Assembly: GCA_002682825.1 (NCBI GenBank)
Contig: NOKP01000005.1
Span: 744,001 to 808,000 of the forward strand
DNA length: 64,000 nt
Reading direction: 5' to 3'
Source of the DNA: Neonectria sp. B-13
Lineage: Eukaryota; Ascomycota; Sordariomycetes; Hypocreales; Nectriaceae
In this document: piece by piece, positions 58,076-64,000 of the stretch
Position numbering within the stretch: the stretch's first letter is position 1
Layout of the letters: every line of letters starts with the position of its first letter
Position numbers and translations under genes: made by a program
Notes under the pieces: model-generated
Database searches by the model: none
What the model saw: only the letters and a program-made list of their open reading frames with translations
What the model was told of the DNA's origin: nothing

Positions 58076-58165
58076 CTAAGGTTTAGCTTTTCTAAGATCT
58101 AGCTTTTCTAAGATCTAGCTTTTTTAAGATCTAGCTTTTCTAAAATCTAGCTTTTCTAGCTAATT
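58076..58165. repeat. 16-bp tandem array
   Basis: About five copies of agatctagcttttcta, followed by gctaattaaa. Shorter or degraded arrays of the same unit lie near 56965-57003, 59395-59480, 62210-62250 and 62500-62590. Confidence 0.85.
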
Positions 58166-60689
58166 AAAATAGTAAAACTTATACTTTAACTTTATAATAG
58201 AAACTTTTATCTTTTTAAGTTATTATTACCTTAGGCTTAAGTATTAAGCTTATTATACTATTGTTTTTTCTATTTTCTTTTATACTATTTAATCTTTAGC
58301 TTCTTCTCTAGGTATATACTACTAAGAACTATTATATCTAAGTAAGATATTATACCTAGTACTATTAATCCTAATAACTTAAATATAATAAGCTTTTCTA
58401 GTAATATAGTTTATATTAATATTATACCTTAAGCTTATTTTTATAATCTATTTAGATTCTTCTCTTTAAGCTTAATATCCAATTTATAAAAAGCTTATTT
58501 TAAACTATAATATATATAAATAACTATCTTTTATTAAGCTAATAAGTCTAACTAGCCTTTTTCTCTTCTTCTTAATATACTATAATATAGTATAATATAA
58601 TTATAATATATTCTACTTTTCCTATTACTTACTATATTTTATAACTTAATAGTAAGAAATAAAGCTAAAAAGCATATAAAATAAGATACTATTACTCTCT
58701 AAATAAAGAGATTAAGTCTACTAAGTATAAATAATAACTTTACTAAACTAAAATCTATAGCCTTAATAGCTTTAAGTCTAACTATATAGTAGTTAATACT
58801 ATTTAAATAGTATATCTAGCTATATTTAGCTATTACTTACTCTTTAATAATAGAGCTATTAAGATTAATAATATTAGCTTTATTATAGAGAAGAAGATAC
58901 TACTTAAAGCTCTTACTAAGTAATTAAAGGCTAGGTTAGATAATAAAGATAATAAAGTTATTATTAATGAATTATTTAGAGAGGAATATACTCTATAGTT
59001 CTAGGAGCTACTAGAGTATATAGAGCTAGTATAAATAGCTAGCTAATATATTATGAAATTAGAGGGAAGGATTATATAGAGTTAAGGAAAAACTTAGAAT
59101 AGAAAAGATAAATAGGTTTAGGTTAAATATAAAGGTTAATAAAGAACTTTAAAACCAATTAGGCTTAAGATAAAGAAATTAATATATAATATAGTAATTA
59201 TTATACATTAAGTTCTCTTATAAAGAGATATAAAAGTTTATATATATAGTTTAATAAGAGCTTATTAAGTTATAATATAATTTAGATACTAATTATTTTA
59301 TATAATTAATAGTATAATTATTATATTATATAAAAGATTAAATAGAATATAAAAAGATAATTTAAAAAGTATAAAAATTAAGCTTTTATTCTAAGGGATT
59401 TTAGTCTTTTTTAAGATTTAACTTTTTAAAGTTTAGCTTTTTTAAGATTTAGCTTTTCTAAGATTTAGTTTTTCTAGTTAATTAAAGTAATAAAACTTAT
59501 ACTTTAACTTTATAATAGAAACTTTTATTTTCTTAAGTTATTATTACTTTAGGCTTAAGTATTAAGCTTATTATATTATTATTTTTCTATTTTCTTTTAT
59601 ACTATTTAATCTTTAGCCTTTTTTCTATATATATACTATTAAGAATTATTATATCTAAATAATATATACTATTTTTCCTTTAATTATTTATTATACCTTA
59701 TAATTAAATAGTAAAATATAAAGTTATAAAATATATAAAATAAAATATTAGTATTCTTTAAATAGAGAGATAAAGACTATTAAGTATAAATAGTAACTTT
59801 ACTAAGTTAGACTTTATAGCCTTAATAGCTTTAAGTTTAACTATATAGTAATTAGTATTATTTAAAAAGTATATTTAATTATATTTAGTTATTATTTACT
59901 TCTTAATAATAGAGCTATTAAGGTTAATAATATTAGCTTTATTATAAAAAAGAAGATATTACTTAAAGCTCTTATTAAGTAATTAAAAGCTAAATTAAAT
60001 AATAAAGATAATAAAGTTATTATTAAAGAATTATTTAAAGATAAATATATTCTTTAGTTCTAAAAGCTATTAAAGTATATAAAACTAGTATAAATAGCTA
60101 GCTAGTTTACTATTTAGAAATTAAAGAAAATATAAGAATTAATAAGAATAGAATTATATAGGATTAAGAAAAAACTTAAATTAAATAGAAAAGATAAATA
60201 GGTTTAGGTTAAATATAAAGGTTAATAAAACTTTATTATAGAAACTTTTATTTCTTTAAGTTATTATTACTTTAAGCTTAAGTATTAAGTCTATTATACT
60301 ATTATTTTTTCTATTTTCTTTTATACTATTTAACCTTTAGCTCTTTCTCTAAGTATATACTACTAAAGACTATTATATCTAAATAAATACTATTAAAACT
60401 ACTATTTAAACTATTATTTCTACTTATTTATAATTATATTAAATTATATATTTCCTTTGTTTAAGCTTAATAAGAGGATAAATCTTTAGATTTTAAATCT
60501 AACTATTAACTTTTATTTTCTTTACCTTTCTAAAACTCTCTCTATTAAATCTCTTTATAGTTCTAATAGGATTTTCTTACTTTCTAATATAGTTATTACT
60601 CTTTTAGTTATAGGTTTATTAGTATAGTATTACTTATTAATTATATAATATATAAGATTACTATTAAAACTACTATTTAAACTACTATT

Positions 60690-61320
60690 TCTACCTATCC
60701 ACAATTGCACTAAACAGTTATATGTTTCCTTTGCTTAAGCTTAATAGGGGGATAGATCTTTGGATTTTAAACCTAATTATTAACTTTTACCCCCTCCAGC
60801 TTCCAACTCCCTCCGCTAAATCCCTCCACATAGTAGGATTCTCTCGCTTTCTAATGCATTACTCCTTTGGTTGTAGATTGGTTAGTATAGTATTACTCAT
60901 CAGCTGTATAACCCATAAGATATAGTTATTATACTTTAGACTATTAATAAACCTCTTTTTTGCATTAGTAATATTATTATTCCTTTCTAGCTTTAAAGCT
61001 AGCCCCTTTAAAAAGACCTATTCTATTATAATCTATTAGACTATTATTCTATTAGATTAGATTCTATCTTATAGTAGGATATAATAACTAAAGACTATTA
61101 ACTAGACTAATTCCTTAGCCTTAGAGTATTAATTAATTTTAATCTCTTTTATATCTTATAGGTTAAACTTTTAAACTATAATTTATAGCTTAGAAATAAG
61201 GCTTAAATCTACTTAAAATAAGCTATATAGGTTATATAAGAGCCTATAGGTATAGCTTAGTAAGGGCTTACTAGGCTATAGTGTAATTCAGAAGGAAGTA
61301 GTTATTATATATAATTAGTT
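60690..61320 (-). mobile_element. Partly preserved transposon remnant
   Basis: Less AT-mutated than its surroundings. Read on the minus strand it has long stop-poor stretches (for example LALKLERNNNITNAKKRFIN and LQPKE after a further 25 codons, then TMWRDLAEGVGSWR). A degraded copy lies at about 57330-57900. Family not recognised. Confidence 0.4.
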
Positions 61321-61429
61321 GTATAATTATTGTATTAAGTAGAAGGTTAGATAGAATGTAAAAAGGTAATCTAGAAAGCATAAAGGTTATCTTATAAGCT
61401 GGGCTTTTATCCTAAGAGGTTTTAGCCTT

Positions 61430-61515
61430 TTCTAAGGTCTAGCTTTTCTAAGATCTAACTTTTCTAAGATTTAGCTTTTCTAAGATCTAGCTTTTCTAAG
61501 ATTTAGCTTTTCTAG
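61430..61515. repeat. 16-bp tandem array
   Basis: About five copies of agatctagcttttcta-type units, in the same position relative to the downstream module as at 58076-58165. Confidence 0.85.
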
Positions 61516-63640
61516 CTAATTAAGATAGTAAAACTTATACCTTAACTTTATAATAGAAACTTTTATCTTCTTAAGTTATTATTACCTTAGGCTTAAGTAT
61601 TAAGCCTATTATACTATTATTTTTTCTATTTTCTTTTATACTATTTAATCTTTAGTTTCTTCTCTAGGTATATACTACTAAAGACTATTATATCTAAATA
61701 ATATATAAGATATAAATAGAATTATATAATTTCTTAAGGAACTTTTTCTTTATAATAGTAATATTATTATTCCTTTCTAGCTTTAGAATTAATCTCTTTA
61801 GAAAGAATTATTCTATTATAATCTATTAAGTTATTATTATATTAAGCTATATTTCCTTTTATAATAAGATATTATAACTAAAAACTACTAATTAAACTAA
61901 CTCTTTAGATCTAAAGTAGTTAATTATAAGCTATTTTATATACTTTAAGCTAGACTTTTAAGCTATAATTTATAATATAAAAATAAGACTTAAATATTCT
62001 TCTAATTTACTATATAGGTTATATAAGAGCCTATATATATAGCTTAGTAAGAGCTTATTAAACTATAGTACAATTTGAATAATAATTATTTTATATAATT
62101 AATAGTATAATTATTATATTATATAGAAAGTTAAATAGAATATAAAGAAATAATCTAGAAAGTATAAAGCCTTATAGACTAGGCTTTTATCCTAAGGGGT
62201 TTTAGTCTTTTTTAAAATCTAGCTTTTCTAAGATCTAGCTTTTCTAGCTAATTAAAGTAATAAAACTTATATCTTAACTTTATAATAGAAACTTTTATCT
62301 TCTTAAGTTATTATTATCTTAGGCTTAAGTATTAAGCCTATTATATTATTGTTTTTTCTATTCTCTTCTATACTATTTAATCTTTAGCTTTTTCTCTAAG
62401 TATATACTATTAAGAACTATTATATTTAAATAAAAGGTTAAATAGAATATAAAAAGCTTAAAAAGTATAAAGATTAAGCTTTTATTCTAAGGGATTTTAG
62501 CTTTTTCTAAGATTTAACTTTTTAAAGTCTAACTTTTCTAAGATTTAGCTTTTTTAAAATCTAGCTTTTTTAAGATTTAGCTTTTCTAACTAATTAAAGT
62601 AGTAAAACTTATATTTTAACTTTATAATAAAAACTTTTATTTTCTTAAGTTATTATTATCTTAAGCTTAAGTATTAAGCCTATTATATTATTAATTTTTC
62701 TATTTTCTTTTATACTATTTAATCTTTAATTCTTTCTTTAAGTATATACTATTAAAGATTATTATATTTAAATATTTAAATAAAAATTAATAAAAAACTT
62801 TAAAAACTAATTAGGCTTAAAATAAAGAAATTAATATATAATATAGTAATTATTATATATTAGGTTCTCTTTATTATAGCCCAGGTTAAGACTAAGCAGT
62901 TATAACTAGTAGAACTATAATATACTTACTTTTTTACAATATCTATATTCCTAGACTTACCCTAACTATATAAGCTAGACTATCCAGCTCACTCTATTAC
63001 AATAAGCTATAATAATAGACTTACTACCCTTTAGTAAGCTTATACAATTACTATAGTATATAACTATATTTACTTAGTATATTAAACTAAAGCCTTAAGC
63101 TCCTTAGCTATTAATACTCCTACTTAATTATATAATAACTTACTTTTGCATATTATTATTATAACTTATATTACTTACTATAATATCCTAATCCATTTGA
63201 TTATTAAATTATATACCTTAGACTTACTTTAGACACTTAGGTTAAGCCTAACTATTATACTCTTATAAAGAGATATAATTTAATATAACTATAAATAAAT
63301 AAAAATAATACTTTAAATAGTAGTTTTAATAGTAATCTTAATATTATATAATCTTTTTTAACCTAAGTTATATTTAATATTAATAAAATATAAACTATTA
63401 AATAGAACTTTAAAAATAGAATAATAATATTAAAAGTTTCTTATTTAAAATATTTATATTATATAAAAATAAAAAACACTTAACTTATAATTAAAAGTAT
63501 TTTAAGCCTTAGTTAAGTACTTTATATCTTATTTATAAGTCTATTAAGTAATAATCCTTCTAAAAACACAATTTAAAGCCTAGGCCCTAAGTATAAAAAA
63601 AAACAAGAATTACATATAATAAAATACATTAATCTACTAT

Positions 63641-64000
63641 TAAACAGATTCTTGGTTTTCTTTTTATACCCTTGAGCTAGGCAATGTAAGACAATGTTCA
63701 ATGTAGAATACTATTTGTTAAGTCTATAACAATCACTCTTATCAGTGAGGCAATGAGATCCAGTATGTCTTTACATTACGCAGGGAATGTTATATAAGGA
63801 AGCGGCTTAATGATTGAGCATTTGGTATCCACAGTGACATAATTCCACGCCGGTCAAAAGTGTTACATTAATGGCTGAGTTTCTGTCACATACCAAACCT
63901 CAACGTCTACAGGTACATACAGCCACAATATGAGGGTAAACTAGCTATAGCTCAGACATAATTAGTTTTCAATTCAAGGCCTTGCTGCATAATTGCCCTA
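63641..64000. other. Normal-composition end of window, no gene seen
   Basis: Composition returns to about 42-45% GC. No open frame of note in the visible 360 bp. Confidence 0.4.

Larger units (their letters stand above)
52132..63640. repeat. Long RIP-degraded transposon-rich region
   Basis: About 11.5 kb of extremely AT-rich sequence dominated by TA, with stops in all frames. Repeated modules recur: one starting ctttataatagaaactttta and running about 150 bp to ctattatatctaaat appears on the plus strand near 55845, 57030, 58188, 59505, 60230, 61545, 62270 and 62610 and inverted near 54760-54905; a second containing atatttcctttgcttaagctt occurs near 53680, 56230, 57350, 60440 and 60725 and inverted near 55770. 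CAG-to-TAG-like decay is everywhere. No intact gene. Confidence 0.85.

Noticed and set aside
58076..58165. CRISPR-like array of short repeats
   Set aside because: Units are contiguous 16-mers without spacers, AT-rich, in a eukaryotic repeat region.
60722..60925. 67-codon plus-strand ORF in the AT-rich region
   Set aside because: Overlaps a transposon remnant with better coding character on the opposite strand; no motif.

Overview
The window comes from a filamentous ascomycete (Pezizomycotina). Genes carry 50-80 nt GT-AG introns with CTAAC/CTGAC branch sites, and the families are typical of these fungi: three Zn2Cys6 regulators, two HET-domain proteins, a P450, VAO-type and Baeyer-Villiger flavoenzymes. 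Moderate-GC gene islands are separated by AT-rich, stop-riddled blocks that look like the product of repeat-induced point mutation (RIP). No CRISPR array, rRNA or tRNA was recognised.

1-1.6 kb: a degenerate G-alpha-like gene and a GH92 mannosidase fragment. 1.8-14.2 kb: a compact aromatic catabolic cluster with esterase, phenol-hydroxylase-type FAD monooxygenase, intradiol dioxygenase, Baeyer-Villiger monooxygenase, Zn2Cys6 regulator and zinc alcohol dehydrogenase. Its intergenic regions share a CGGAT motif, twice in precisely phased tandem (11 bp and 12 bp periods). With the vanillyl-alcohol-oxidase-type remnant at 23.2-24.0 kb, the enzymes spell a complete route: 4-alkylphenol -> aryl alcohol (VAO) -> aryl ketone (ADH) -> aryl ester (BVMO) -> hydroquinone (esterase) -> hydroxyquinol (monooxygenase) -> ring cleavage (dioxygenase). 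The VAO copy is cut at its 5' end by an AT-rich block.

15.0-21.7 kb: a pyruvate-node group (pyruvate decarboxylase, PEP synthase, lactate-dehydrogenase-like protein) whose promoters lack CGGAT clusters. 24.3-35.4 kb: two HET proteins (one with eight near-identical ankyrin repeats), an aldo-keto reductase, a Ser/Thr-rich pseudogene and a short-chain dehydrogenase. 35.8-52.1 kb: one intact Zn2Cys6 regulator and one SET protein among decayed genes (a second Zn2Cys6 gene with stops and a deletion, a P450 with one nonsense codon, a membrane protein with a premature TAA and lost 3' end). Several lesions are CAA/CAG to TAA/TAG changes, the CpA context of RIP.

52.1-63.6 kb: RIP-degraded transposon remnants with an inverted pair of copies around a 100-N assembly gap and arrays of a 16-bp repeat. 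The last ~350 bp return to normal composition. The whole reads as an accessory, possibly subtelomeric, region; exon structures were derived by hand from splice signals and frame continuity.
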